Shown one piece after another: positions 1 through 9,723 of a DNA stretch of 64,000 nt (positions within the stretch are counted from its first letter, which is position 1; the number at the start of each line of letters is the position of its first letter). A program made the translations under genes and the position numbers. The notes under the pieces were generated by a model. It searched no databases and was not told where the DNA came from. It worked only from the letters and a program-made list of their open reading frames with translations. The stretch is from the NCBI RefSeq assembly GCF_006171285.1, contig NZ_CP040889.1, positions 1,240,001-1,304,000 of the forward strand, given 5' to 3'. This DNA comes from Leclercia adecarboxylata. GTDB lineage: Bacteria > Pseudomonadota > Gammaproteobacteria > Enterobacterales > Enterobacteriaceae.

Positions 1-115
1 CATCATCGGTAACGGTGGAGGTGGCGATATATAACACCTGTGAATACTGGCGGGCGACCAGCCCCTCAACGTGGGCGCTCTTACCGCTGCGCGCCCCACC
101 GGTCACAACAATCAT
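1..115 (-). CDS. cobU: Adenosylcobinamide kinase/guanylyltransferase, N-terminal part
   Basis: Only the first 38 codons lie in the window. They begin [18 protein letters not shown], which contains the P-loop GGARSGKS typical of CobU. CobU phosphorylates adenosylcobinamide and then transfers GMP to it during assembly of the cobalamin nucleotide loop. The ATG overlaps the TGA of the upstream cobyric acid synthase gene (ATGA), so the two are probably translated together. The cbiP-cobU order is the usual end of the enterobacterial cob operon. The rest of the gene lies off the left edge. Confidence 0.88.
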   Translation of the reverse strand, partial: MIVVTGGARSGKSAHVEGLVARQYSQVLYIATSTVTDD

Positions 116-1632
116 TCCCTGCACTCCTGATGCTCAAGCATGATCTGATAAATCCTCGCCATATCAATGTGCTGGCGCATGGTCTGCGCCAGCCGGTCAA
201 ACTGCAGTGCTTTATAGCTGGCGTATTGTGGCGCGGATCCAAGAGGAAGTAACCCCTTCCGTGCCCGCAGGCTGTCCACCAGCACGCGGGTGAACGTATC
301 GTTGTCGAACAGGCCGTGCAGATAGGTGCCCCACACCAGCCCGTCGTCGCTCACGGCGCCGTCGGCCACCGCCCCCTCTTTTTGCAGCCACAGCGCCGGT
401 TGCGCGCCCTCGGCCAGCGTGGTTTGCCCCATGTGGATCTCGTAACCCTGAAGCGTCATCCCGGCAAGCGGTGCCAGCCAGCCCGGCAGCGTTGCGGCCA
501 TTTGCGCGCTGACCTGGGTGGTGGTTTTATGCGGGGCAAACCGGGTGACGGTATTGAGCAGCCCCAGCCCCGGCATGCGCCCGAGGCCGGATTCGATTTC
601 GTCAATCAGGGTATCGCCCAGCATCTGATACCCGCCGCAGATACCCAGCAGCGGCACGCCGTCGCGGTGTCGTTGCAGCAGGGCGTGGGCCATGGCGCTT
701 TCGCGCAGCCAGTTCAGATCGTGAAGGGTGTTTTTGCTCCCGGGCAGGATCAGCAGGTCGGCGCCCGCCAGTTCTTCAGGCTGGCTGACGTAGCGCACCC
801 GCACATCCGGCTGCGCTGACAGCGCATTAAAATCGGTGAAGTTGGCGATATGGGGTAAGTGCACCACCACGATGTCGATATCGCGATCCTGGGACTGGCG
901 CGCGCTGCCCCGCTGGAGAGCCACGCCGTCCTCCTCTTCCAGGTCGAGATCCAGCCACGGCATCACCCCCAGCACCGGTACGCCGGTGAGGGACTCAATC
1001 TGCTGTAACCCGGAATAAAGGAGCGCCACATCGCCGCGAAATTTGTTGATGATGACCCCTTTGACCCGCCAGCGCTCGTGATCCTGCAACAGCGCCAGGG
1101 TGCCGTAGATGGCGGCAAACACCCCGCCGCGATCGATATCGGCCACCAGGATCACCGGGCATCCGGCGAGTTCCGCCATTCCCATGTTGGCGATATCCCG
1201 ATCGCGCAGGTTGATCTCCGCCGGGCTCCCGGCCCCTTCCAGCACCAGGATGTCATACTCCTGCGCCAGGCTCTGATACACCCCGGCGATCTGCTCGCGC
1301 AGACGCGGCTTGAAGTCGTGATAGCGGGCGGCATCCATATTGCTTGCCACCTCGCCCATCAGCACCACCTGGGCCTGACTGCCCGCGGCGGGTTTGAGCA
1401 GAACGGGGTTCATGCGCACATCCGGCACAATCCCGGCGGCTTCGGCCTGCATGATCTGCGCCCGGCCCATCTCTTTGCCGTCCGGGGTGATCCCGGAGTT
1501 GAGCGCCATGTTTTGCGATTTAAAGGGGGCAGTGCGCCAGCCATCCTGATAAAAAATGCGGCACAGGCCCGCGGCCAGCACGCTTTTACCCACGTCGGAC
1601 GCGGTTCCCTGCAGCATTATTGCCTGAGTCAT
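112..1632 (-). CDS. cbiP: Cobyric acid synthase (glutamine-hydrolysing)
   Basis: The 506-residue product amidates four carboxylates of adenosylcobyrinic acid diamide, using glutamine and ATP, to give cobyric acid. The N-terminal half is a dethiobiotin-synthetase-like ATPase domain with a P-loop, GTASDVGKS, at about residues 10-18. The C-terminal half is a class I-like glutamine amidotransferase: the nucleophile cysteine is in [11 protein letters not shown] (about residue 332), and a conserved histidine is in [11 protein letters not shown]. Length and motifs match an intact enzyme. A CAGGAG ribosome binding site precedes the ATG, and the stop overlaps the cobU start. Cytoplasmic. Confidence 0.95.
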   Translation of the reverse strand: MTQAIMLQGTASDVGKSVLAAGLCRIFYQDGWRTAPFKSQNMALNSGITPDGKEMGRAQIMQAEAAGIVPDVRMNPVLLKPAAGSQAQVVLMGEVASNMDAARYHDFKPRLREQIAGVYQSLAQEYDILVLEGAGSPAEINLRDRDIANMGMAELAGCPVILVADIDRGGVFAAIYGTLALLQDHERWRVKGVIINKFRGDVALLYSGLQQIESLTGVPVLGVMPWLDLDLEEEDGVALQRGSARQSQDRDIDIVVVHLPHIANFTDFNALSAQPDVRVRYVSQPEELAGADLLILPGSKNTLHDLNWLRESAMAHALLQRHRDGVPLLGICGGYQMLGDTLIDEIESGLGRMPGLGLLNTVTRFAPHKTTTQVSAQMAATLPGWLAPLAGMTLQGYEIHMGQTTLAEGAQPALWLQKEGAVADGAVSDDGLVWGTYLHGLFDNDTFTRVLVDSLRARKGLLPLGSAPQYASYKALQFDRLAQTMRQHIDMARIYQIMLEHQECRE

Positions 1633-1702
1633 GCACTCTCCTGTTTATAAAGCCTCGATAGCGCGACGCGTGCGAATCGGCATACTGTTTCACGGCGCGG
1701 GC

Positions 1703-2676
<974 letters not shown>

Positions 2677-2680
<4 letters not shown>

Positions 2681-3654
2681 GGCTGAACCTCCTTATCGGC
2701 CAGCAGCCAGCAGGCGGCGCGATGCCCCGGATCGGGGCGATAAAACGGGGGCTGACGCTCGCACTGGGGCATCCGCTTCGGACAGCGTTCGGCAAACGGG
2801 CAGCCGGGAGGCGGATCCAGCAGCCCCGGCGGCGAGCCTTCAATGGGCGACAGGCGATGGCTGGTCTGCTCCGGGTGCGGCAGCGATGCCAGCAAACCCT
2901 GAGTATAGGGATGCGCCGGGCGATAAAAGATATCCTCCACGCTGCCCTCCTCCATCACCAGCCCGCCGTACATTACCACTACGCGGCTGCACACCTGCGC
3001 CACCACGCCCAGATCGTGGGTGATCAGCAGGATAGCGGTGTGGGTTTTCTGCTGCAGGCTCTTCAGCAGACGCAGGATCTGCGCCTGAATAGTGACATCC
3101 AGCGCGGTGGTAGGCTCATCGGCGATCAGCAGTTGCGGATCGCACGAGAGCGCGATAGCGATCATCACCCGCTGGCGCATGCCGCCGCTGAACTCGTGGG
3201 GATATTGTCCGTAGCGGCGCTCCGCTTCGGCGATGCCCACCTGCTCCAGCATGGCGATACTCGCCGCCTTCGCCGCTCTCTTATTTAAGCCTTTATTGCG
3301 CATCAGGATCTCGGACATCTGCCTGCCGATGGTCACCACCGGGTTAAGGGCGGTCATCGGATCCTGGAAAATCATCGCGATCTGGTTCCCACGGATCGCA
3401 CGCATCTGCTCCGGGGTTTTCTGCGCCAGATCGTCATTGTTAAAGCGGATCTGCCCGCCGGTAATGCGCCCGTTGCTGCCCAGAAGCTGAATGATCGACT
3501 TGCAGGTGACGCTTTTACCGCAGCCGGATTCGCCCACAATGCCCACCAGCTCGCCCGGCTTCACGTGGAAGCTCACCCCGCGCACCGCGTGGACATCGCC
3601 ATCGCGGGTGCGGAAGGTGGTTTGCAGGTTATCGAGTTCGAGTAAGTTACTCAT
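2677..3654 (-). CDS. Peptide-type ABC transporter ATP-binding protein (DppD/OppD-like)
   Basis: First ATPase of the transporter. I chose the ATG giving [14 protein letters not shown] because a GGGAG motif lies upstream and the start overlaps the permease stop by eight bases (ATGAGTAA); an upstream in-frame ATG at 3675 is less likely. Motifs are Walker A GESGCGKS, signature FSGGMRQR and Walker B LLIADEP. The C-terminal region has a cysteine-containing segment, [14 protein letters not shown], typical of DppD/OppD proteins. It should pair with the second ATPase on the cytoplasmic side of the two permeases. Confidence 0.9.
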
Positions 3655-4492
3655 CACGGTTCGCTCCCGGCTCAAAGGCGGTGCGGAACACGTCGCCCAA
3701 CACGTTAAAGCTGAACACCGTCAGCAGGATCAGAATGCCCGGGAACATCGCCAGCCAGGAGGCCTCGCCGATATACGACTGGGCGTTGTTAAGCATGCTG
3801 CCCCAGGACGCGGCAGGCGCCTGCACGCCAAGGCCGAGAAAGCTGAGGGTCGACTCCATCAGAATGGCCGAGGCGATATTCAGCGTGGCGGCGACGATAA
3901 TGGTCGGCAGCACGCCGGGGATGATGTGGCGCAGGATGATCCGCAGCGGGTGTTCCCCCGAGGCGCGGGCGTAGAGCACATACTCGCGCTCCTTAACCGA
4001 CAGGGTTTCGGCCCGCACCAGCCGGGACATGTTCATCCACGTCAGCAGGCTGATGATCATGATGATGTTATCCACGCCGGGCTTCAGGTAGGCGTTGAGC
4101 ACCAGCAGCAGAAAGAAGGCCGGGATCGCCATCAGGATATCCACCGCGCGCATCATCAGGTTATCCAGCCAGCCGCCGAAGTAGCCGCTCAGGGTGCCAA
4201 CAAGCGTGCCGATCAGGGTGGAGAAGACCATCGCCAGACAGCCCACCATCAGCGAAATCTGCCCGCCGTAGAGGGCGCGGGTGAAGTAGTCGCGTCCGTA
4301 CTCGTCGGTGCCGAACCAGTGGGCACCATCCGGTGGCAACGTTCGTGCGCCGAGCGCCATCTGGTCCGGATCGTAAGGGCTTAAGCCCGCACAGAGCGCG
4401 GCGACGATAAAAATAAAGAGCACAAACAGAGAGAACTGCGCCGGACGATTGCGGCGCAGCTGGTGTCGAACCTGTTGCCAGCGTCTGCTCAT
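3647..4492 (-). CDS. Peptide-type ABC transporter permease (DppC/OppC-like)
   Basis: Inner-membrane permease of 281 residues. The N-terminus has the OppC_N pattern, with one hydrophobic segment (FSLFVLFIFIVAALCAGL) followed by the periplasmic motif HWFGTDEYGRDYFTR found in almost all DppC/OppC proteins. About five more hydrophobic segments follow. The cytoplasmic loop with EYVLYARASGEHP contains the EAA-type motif that contacts the ATPases. The gene starts six bases after the preceding permease and overlaps the following ATPase gene. Confidence 0.9.
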   Translation of the reverse strand: MSRRWQQVRHQLRRNRPAQFSLFVLFIFIVAALCAGLSPYDPDQMALGARTLPPDGAHWFGTDEYGRDYFTRALYGGQISLMVGCLAMVFSTLIGTLVGTLSGYFGGWLDNLMMRAVDILMAIPAFFLLLVLNAYLKPGVDNIIMIISLLTWMNMSRLVRAETLSVKEREYVLYARASGEHPLRIILRHIIPGVLPTIIVAATLNIASAILMESTLSFLGLGVQAPAASWGSMLNNAQSYIGEASWLAMFPGILILLTVFSFNVLGDVFRTAFEPGANRDE

Positions 4493-4498
4493 CCGGGG

Positions 4499-5452
4499 TT
4501 ACCTCAGGGTGCGAATACGGGGATCGGCGAAGCGATAGAGCACATCGGCGATCAGGTTACCGACGATCAGCATCAGCGATGACAGCATGATGATGGCCAT
4601 GATCAGCGGGTAGTCGAGGGAGGTGATCGACTGGATCCCCAGCAGCCCCATGCCCGGCCACGAGAAGACGCTTTCGGTGACGTAGGCTCCCACCACCAGC
4701 TCGCCAAACGACAGGCCGAACAGGGTGATCACCGGCAGCAGCACGTTTTTCAGCACGTGGCGGAACAGGATGCTGGTGCGCGTGGCCCCATAGGCCAGCT
4801 GGGTCTGCACGTAGTCGGCGGAGAGCTGGGAGATGGTGTTGGAGCGGATGTAGCGCACGTAGCTGGAGAGGTTATAGAAGGTGAGCGCGATGCACGGCAG
4901 CACGCCGTGGCGCACCACGTCCAGCCAGTTATCCTCCATGCCGATGGTGCGCATCCCCATGCTGGGGAACCAGTTGAGCTGCACGGCAAAGACGGTGATC
5001 AGCAGAATACCAAACCAGAAGATCGGCACCGAAATGCCAATATAGGCGAACAGGTTCAGAACATGATCCAGCCAGCGGTGCTTAAAGGCGCCTGCCAGCA
5101 GACCCAGCGGAATAGCGAGGATTATCGCCATCAGCAGCGAGGCCCCCATCAGCCCAAGGGTCGCCGGAATACGCTCGGCAATCATCGTCAGCACCGGGCG
5201 GTGGTAGATCAGCGAATAGCCGAGATCGCCCTGCAGAATGTTTTTCAGCCACAGAAAATATTGCGTCACCAGCGGCTTATCCAGCCCCAGACTCTGGCGG
5301 ATTCGCTCGATATCTTCGGGTGCCATGCGCGGTGTGATATAGGCCGCTACCGGATCGCCGGGGGCGAGCTTGACCAGCAGGAACGCCACCAGCGAGATAA
5401 AGAACAGCATCGGCACAAGTTGCAGCAACCGACGCGTGAGTAATGTGTTCAC
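4499..5452 (-). CDS. Peptide-type ABC transporter permease (DppB/OppB-like)
   Basis: Inner-membrane permease of 317 residues, partner of the DppC-like protein. It has an N-terminal hydrophobic helix (LVPMLFFISLVAFLLVKL) followed by APGDP, the usual DppB signature. A loop of about 100 residues leads to five further membrane segments. The conserved LPVITLFGLSFGELVVGAYVTE stretch (cited in part) near residue 240 is typical of the family. It is first of the four membrane-complex genes and follows a terminator-like hairpin after the binding-protein gene. Confidence 0.9.
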   Translation of the reverse strand: MNTLLTRRLLQLVPMLFFISLVAFLLVKLAPGDPVAAYITPRMAPEDIERIRQSLGLDKPLVTQYFLWLKNILQGDLGYSLIYHRPVLTMIAERIPATLGLMGASLLMAIILAIPLGLLAGAFKHRWLDHVLNLFAYIGISVPIFWFGILLITVFAVQLNWFPSMGMRTIGMEDNWLDVVRHGVLPCIALTFYNLSSYVRYIRSNTISQLSADYVQTQLAYGATRTSILFRHVLKNVLLPVITLFGLSFGELVVGAYVTESVFSWPGMGLLGIQSITSLDYPLIMAIIMLSSLMLIVGNLIADVLYRFADPRIRTLR

Positions 5453-5480
5453 GACATGCCCTTACAACGACTTACCCAAC

Positions 5481-5507
5481 AAAAAGCCCCGATCTTCCGA
5501 CCGGGGC
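5481..5507 (-). terminator. Terminator/attenuator hairpin between binding-protein gene and permease gene
   Basis: On the minus strand GCCCCG and CGGGGC form a short GC stem around a 10-base loop, followed directly by TTTTT. It sits 7 bases after the binding-protein stop and 29 bases before the first permease start. In binding-protein-first ABC operons such hairpins usually reduce read-through, so that binding protein exceeds the membrane complex. The function here is inferred. Confidence 0.65.
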
Positions 5508-5513
5508 AACAGC

Positions 5514-7103
5514 TTATTTTTGATAGATTTTCGACAGATCCTGGAACATATACACCGGCTTCGGCTCCGCCTCTTTGGTGCCGCCGAAGCGTTTATCCAC
5601 CGCGACGGTGGCGTTGGTGTAGGCGATCGGGTAGTAGGTCATGTCGTTGGCCACGGTCTGCTGGATCTGCTTGTAGATCGCCGCCCGTTTGCCGCTGTCG
5701 GTTTCCACCGCCCCTTTATCCCACAGGGCATCGAACTGCGGGTTCTTGTAGTGGGCGTAGTTGTAGGCTTCGTTGCTCATAAACAGCGATTTGTAGCCAT
5801 CCGGCTCGGCACCCATGATGTAGCCGCCGAGGTTCAGCTCCCAGGCGGTGTTGTTCATATCCAGGCTGCGCTGGGACATGGCGTTGGAGTCCAGCGGCAT
5901 CAGCTCGACGTTAACTCCAATTCCCTTCAGAGCCTGCTGAATGTAGAGCGCCTGGCTCTCCTGGGTTTTGTTGGTGTTCACATAAGCCAGACGCAGCTTG
6001 AGGTTCTCCGGCGCGCCGGAGGCTTTCAGCAGATCTTTGGCTTTCTGCTGGTTGAATTTGTACTGCTCGACGTCGTCAGTCTGGTAGAGCGTATCCGGGG
6101 TCAGGAACGAGGTGGCCGGTTTAGCGTAGTCCAGCGAGGTGAACGCGGTCTGGGTCAGCTCATCTTTATTGATGGCGTAAGCGATGGCCTGGCGCAGCTC
6201 CTTGCTCTTCATCACCGGTACGTTCTGGTTGAAGGTCATATAGGCCAGACGCCCTTCCGGGTAGACCACGAAGTCAAACTTGCCGGTGTTCTTCAGGCGC
6301 GACACGTCCTGCGGATCGACCATCTTGAGGTTGATCTCGCCGTTCTGCAGGGCGAGGTTGGCGGAGTTGCTGTCTTTGGCGAAACGGTAGGTCACGGAGT
6401 CGAGCTTCGCCTTGCCGTTCCAGTAATCGTCGAAGCGGGTCAGGGCGTAGTACTGCCCGGCACGGTACTCTTTAAATTTGAACGGACCGGAACCGACCGG
6501 CGCATCGTTTTTGGTGCTCTTTTCCAGATCCGCTTCATTAGCAAAAACGTGCTGCGGGATCGGGTAGATCTGCACCAGGGTGCCGGTAAAGGCGGCGCTC
6601 ACCTGCGGCAGGGTGAATTTCACGGTGCGATCGTCCACCTTGCTCACCGCCACCGGCTTGCCGCCGAAGGTGAACATGCTGCGGAAGAAGCTATGCTGCT
6701 TCTCTTCCAGCAGCTTATTAAAGGTGAATACCACGTCGTCGGCGGTCAGCGGCTGGCCGTCCTGCCACTTCAGATTCGGTTTTAAGGTCAGGGTATAGCT
6801 GAGGTTATCGGCGGATGGCGTCAGGCTTTCGGCGAGACCCCATTCGATTTTGCCATCGTTAAAGCTGTAGAGCGGGGAGTATAGCGCCTGCATGATCGTC
6901 AGGGTGGTACGGTCGCTGGCATACAGCGGGTTCACCGCTAACGGGTCGCCGGAGGTGATGCCGATAATCAGGGAACCGCCCTCTTTCGGCGCATCGCTTT
7001 TGGCGGCTGGCGCCGACGCGGTCTCTTTATTTTTGGCATCATCACAGCCTGCGGCGACCAGCGCCAGGGCGACCAGAACAGCAGATACTAATGGCTTACG
7101 CAT
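5514..7103 (-). CDS. Peptide-type ABC transporter substrate-binding lipoprotein
   Basis: First gene of the importer operon; 529 residues of the SBP_bac_5 family. The N-terminus is a lipoprotein signal: a basic start, a hydrophobic core and the lipobox LVAAGC, giving Cys20 as the lipid-modified residue. Asp follows at +2, which in enterobacteria favours retention in the inner membrane. After a low-complexity linker (residues 22-40) comes a long bilobed binding domain with the family-like segment TLTLKPNLKWQDGQPLTADD near residue 110. DppA and OppA of E. coli are not lipoproteins, so this belongs to a different branch and its ligand is unknown. Confidence 0.88.
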   Translation of the reverse strand: MRKPLVSAVLVALALVAAGCDDAKNKETASAPAAKSDAPKEGGSLIIGITSGDPLAVNPLYASDRTTLTIMQALYSPLYSFNDGKIEWGLAESLTPSADNLSYTLTLKPNLKWQDGQPLTADDVVFTFNKLLEEKQHSFFRSMFTFGGKPVAVSKVDDRTVKFTLPQVSAAFTGTLVQIYPIPQHVFANEADLEKSTKNDAPVGSGPFKFKEYRAGQYYALTRFDDYWNGKAKLDSVTYRFAKDSNSANLALQNGEINLKMVDPQDVSRLKNTGKFDFVVYPEGRLAYMTFNQNVPVMKSKELRQAIAYAINKDELTQTAFTSLDYAKPATSFLTPDTLYQTDDVEQYKFNQQKAKDLLKASGAPENLKLRLAYVNTNKTQESQALYIQQALKGIGVNVELMPLDSNAMSQRSLDMNNTAWELNLGGYIMGAEPDGYKSLFMSNEAYNYAHYKNPQFDALWDKGAVETDSGKRAAIYKQIQQTVANDMTYYPIAYTNATVAVDKRFGGTKEAEPKPVYMFQDLSKIYQK

Positions 7104-7281
7104 ATCTCACTAACTCCTTGCCTTGAAAGTTTTTTTAACTGCTCATTTTTATTTTTCACAGATATCTGTTTGCGCATCATATTCAGCTTCCGCCGCTTTC
7201 GCATTAACAATGAAAATGCGATTTTCGATTAAGCTTATGCGGAATTTATATATATAAGCGCCAGAAGGAATAGTGCATATG

Positions 7282-7315
7282 CTTATGCGCTCAGTTCGTT
7301 AAACCGTTCACGGAA
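7282..7315. repeat. 34-bp direct repeat, left copy
   Basis: A 34-base sequence starting CTTATGCGCTCAGTTCG recurs perfectly and in the same orientation at 7998-8031. The two copies bracket the toxin-antitoxin pair almost exactly. This looks like a duplication made when the pair was inserted, or the recombination site that carried it. Confidence 0.85.
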
Positions 7316-7386
7316 TGTCACGAATTATAACTTTTGAGTTATTATAACATATAGGTTATGATGACGTTTTCATCAGGGGCTTGATC

Positions 7387-7707
7387 ATGTATGAATTGAT
7401 TTTTCACCCTGAGGCTGAAAGCGAAATTTATGATCTCGAACCTGTAATGCAGGCAAAAGCTCTTAAAGGACTTGAGAAGCTTGAAGCTAAAGGACACGAG
7501 CTACGATACCCCGATACGGACACCATTGATGGTGGATTGTTTGAGTTGCGGGTTGGCAGAAAAGATCTGACCAGAACGTTTTTTGCTTACGCGAAGGGAC
7601 GTAAGATCTATATTTTAAGAACGTTTATAAAGAAAACCCCTAAGACCCCGAAAGCTGAAATAGCCCTGGCTAAGTCAAGATGGGAGGATATGAAAGATGG
7701 CGATTAA
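7387..7707 (+). CDS. RelE/ParE-superfamily toxin (HigB-like)
   Basis: Small basic protein of about 106 residues (MYELIFHPEAESEIYDL...). It matches the phage-derived Gp49-like/HigB group of the RelE superfamily: an N-terminal strand-helix unit, a central GGLFELRVGRKDLTRTFF strand pair and a C-terminal FIKKTPKTPKAEI-type helix segment. Relatives cleave ribosome-bound mRNA. The ATG at 7387 has an AGGGG motif about nine bases upstream; an in-frame TTG at 7381 is the alternative start. It overlaps the antitoxin gene by 11 bases. The toxin-first order is typical of higBA. Confidence 0.82.
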   Translation: MYELIFHPEAESEIYDLEPVMQAKALKGLEKLEAKGHELRYPDTDTIDGGLFELRVGRKDLTRTFFAYAKGRKIYILRTFIKKTPKTPKAEIALAKSRWEDMKDGD

Positions 7708-7981
7708 AGGTACCAGGTTTGCAGATGTTAAGGCGAAAGCGCTCGCTAATCCTGAGGTTAAAAAAGCCTATGACGAGGAAACCCAGGAAGAAGAACTCCG
7801 TGCGGTTTTGATCGAAATGAAGTCTAAATCAGGGCTGACCAGTACAGAGATTGCAGCGCGTATGGGTGTCAGCCAACCCGCCGTGAGCCGCCTGGAGCGA
7901 AATGTTTCAAGCGCAAGTCTTTCAACCCTGCTTCGATACGCAGAAGCTTGTGGAATGCATCTAAAACTGTCGCTTGGTTAG
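7697..7981 (+). CDS. HTH antitoxin, XRE family (HigA-like)
   Basis: A 94-residue antitoxin partner of the upstream toxin. Residues 45-75 form a canonical helix-turn-helix (GLTSTEIAARMGVSQPAVSR). The N-terminal 35 residues are charged and helical and probably bind the toxin. Such proteins neutralise the toxin and repress their own promoter. The gene overlaps the toxin reading frame, so translation is coupled. The stop lies 17 bases before the right copy of the direct repeat, so the cassette contains little else. Confidence 0.82.
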   Translation: MAIKGTRFADVKAKALANPEVKKAYDEETQEEELRAVLIEMKSKSGLTSTEIAARMGVSQPAVSRLERNVSSASLSTLLRYAEACGMHLKLSLG

Positions 7982-7997
7982 ATATTGAGCGCATAAC

Positions 7998-8031
7998 CTT
8001 ATGCGCTCAGTTCGTTAAACCGTTCACGGAA
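7998..8031. repeat. 34-bp direct repeat, right copy
   Basis: Perfect same-orientation copy of 7282-7315. It lies between the antitoxin stop and the yghU start (46 bases upstream of the ATG), so it may originally have been part of the yghU leader. Confidence 0.85.
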
Positions 8032-8076
8032 CTCCTGCTAAACTGCCTCAACACATCCGCAAAAAGGCAGGTCAAC

Positions 8077-8946
8077 ATGTCCGACAATAACTACCAGCCA
8101 GCGAAAGTCTGGGAATGGAAGCAGAACCCCAACGGCGGCGCGTTCGCCAGCATCAACCGCCCCATCTCGGGCGCCACGCATGACAAAGAGCTGCCGGTCG
8201 GTTCGCATCCGCTGCAGCTTTACTCCCTGGGCACGCCGAACGGCCAGAAGGTAACCATTCTGCTGGAAGAGCTGCTGGCGGCGGGCGTCACCGGCGCAGA
8301 ATACGACGCATGGCTGATCCGTATCGGCGAGGGGGATCAGTTCTCCAGCGGGTTTGTTGACGTGAACCCGAACTCCAAAATTCCGGCCCTGCGCGACCAC
8401 TCCACCACGCCGCCAACCCGCGTGTTTGAGTCCGGCAATATCCTGCTCTATCTGGCGGAGAAATTCGGTCACTTCCTGCCAAAAGATCCGGCTGGACGGG
8501 TTGAAACCCTGAACTGGCTGTTCTGGCTGCAGGGCTCCGCCCCGTTCCTCGGCGGCGGTTTCGGCCACTTCTATCATTATGCGCCGGTGAAAATTGAGTA
8601 CGCGATTGACCGCTTCACCATGGAAGCCAAACGCCTGTTCGACGTGCTGGATAAACAGCTGGCGCGGGGTCGTTACGTGGCGGGCGAGGAGTACACTATC
8701 GCCGATATCGCCATCTGGCCGTGGTTTGGCAGCGTGGCGCTGGGACAGGTCTACGGCGCGGCGGAGTTCCTGGATGCAGAGAGCTACAAGAACGTTCAGC
8801 GCTGGGCGAAGGATATCGCCAGCCGTCCGGCGGTGAAGCGCGGGCGTATCGTCAACCGCACCAACGGGGAGCTGAACGAGCAGCTTCACGAGCGCCACTC
8901 GGCGAGCGATTTTGAGACCAGTACCGAGGATAAACGACAGGGTTAA
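8077..8946 (+). CDS. yghU: Glutathione S-transferase-family disulfide-bond oxidoreductase
   Basis: A 289-residue nu-class GST-like protein. The ATG at 8077 (MSDNNYQPAKVWEW) is chosen by close match to YghU; the reading frame is open further upstream, but that part crosses the direct repeat. The N-terminal thioredoxin-like domain contains LYSLGTPNGQKV and the cis-proline NPNSKIPAL. The C-terminal helical domain contains YTIADIAIWPW. YghU binds two glutathiones and reduces disulfides and organic hydroperoxides in the cytoplasm. Its start is preceded by a weak AGGCAGGTC ribosome binding site. Confidence 0.92.
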   Translation: MSDNNYQPAKVWEWKQNPNGGAFASINRPISGATHDKELPVGSHPLQLYSLGTPNGQKVTILLEELLAAGVTGAEYDAWLIRIGEGDQFSSGFVDVNPNSKIPALRDHSTTPPTRVFESGNILLYLAEKFGHFLPKDPAGRVETLNWLFWLQGSAPFLGGGFGHFYHYAPVKIEYAIDRFTMEAKRLFDVLDKQLARGRYVAGEEYTIADIAIWPWFGSVALGQVYGAAEFLDAESYKNVQRWAKDIASRPAVKRGRIVNRTNGELNEQLHERHSASDFETSTEDKRQG

Positions 8947-8976
8947 GATCGTTGCGGCCTGATGCCCTCACCCCGG

Positions 8977-9035
8977 CCCTCTCCCACAGGGAGAGGGTGA
9001 AAACCGTAGGCCGGGTAAGCGCAGCGCCACCCGGC
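8977..9035. repeat. GC hairpin plus REP unit
   Basis: A hairpin CCCTCTCCC/GGGAGAGGG (8977-8997) is followed by a REP-like unit starting GTAGGCCGGGTAAGCGC (9006-9035). They fill the gap between the converging yghU and ModA-like genes. Similar hairpin-plus-REP pairs recur near 19352 and 29253. They probably act as a bidirectional transcription end and mRNA stabiliser. Confidence 0.75.
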
Positions 9036-9039
9036 AGAA

Positions 9040-9723
9040 TTACCCACCGAACCCCGCCTGATGCAGTATCGCTTTTGACTCATCCGACTGTAAAAAACCC
9101 GCCAGCCCCTGCCCCTGCGGCGTTATCACTGCGCACGCATACTCCGCACGCGGATTAAAGAGGGCCGGGATGTCGAGGACCGTCAGCCCTGCGACCTTCC
9201 GCAATGCTGCCGCGTAGCTGGCGTAGCCGATAAATATCTCCGCCTGCCCGCCCAGGATAATCCACTCTGCCGCCAGCCTGCCCGCCGGAACAGGTGTCGA
9301 GTCTCGTCCCCCCACCAGCGCCCTCGCCCTTCGCCTTACCGCCTCGCCCGCGTCACCCATCCGGGTAAAGAGCGTCTGGGTGTAATCCCCGGAGGGATCG
9401 GCTCCCGCCGTCGAGGTGGCAATACGCAGGTCATCCCGGGATAACACCGAGCGCCAGTCATCGCTGTCGCGCAGCACATCGCTACGCACGGTCAGGCAGA
9501 GCATATTGCTGGCAAACGGCACCACGGACTGCGCCAACCCGGCCGCCAGCAGCGCCTGCGGGTGGGCCAGATTGGCCGAGGCAAAGAGATCGCAGGCCTC
9601 GCCTGCTTCTATACGCTCCCGTAACAGCCCGGCCGGGCCGAACTGCGTTTCCACCGGTTGCGGGAAGTGCGCCATTAGCTGCGGCCATACCATCCGCAGG
9701 CTGCCCGCCGCCAGGACCCGCAT
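9040..9723 (-). CDS. ModA-like substrate-binding domain protein without signal peptide
   Basis: A 227-residue protein that starts directly with the mature-like sequence MRVLAAGSLRMVWPQL, where AAGSL is the usual oxyanion-binding start of ModA-type proteins. Further ModA-like landmarks are PAGLLRERIEAGEACDLFASA and a C-terminal YACAVI stretch. No export signal is visible, so it is either cytoplasmic, misstarted, or a remnant that once continued from the exported gene before it. Its ATG overlaps the stop of the preceding binding-protein gene by one base (TGATG). No permease or ATPase gene is nearby. Molybdate, tungstate or a related oxyanion is a reasonable guess for the ligand. Confidence 0.75.
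   Translation of the reverse strand: MRVLAAGSLRMVWPQLMAHFPQPVETQFGPAGLLRERIEAGEACDLFASANLAHPQALLAAGLAQSVVPFASNMLCLTVRSDVLRDSDDWRSVLSRDDLRIATSTAGADPSGDYTQTLFTRMGDAGEAVRRRARALVGGRDSTPVPAGRLAAEWIILGGQAEIFIGYASYAAALRKVAGLTVLDIPALFNPRAEYACAVITPQGQGLAGFLQSDESKAILHQAGFGG

Noticed and set aside
5370..6785. 471-codon plus frame opposite the lipoprotein gene
   Set aside because: Antisense shadow; the minus gene has a lipobox and family motifs.
7981..8076. Upstream extension of yghU from 7948
   Set aside because: The extension crosses the antitoxin end and the direct repeat, and the ATG at 8077 matches the known YghU start.
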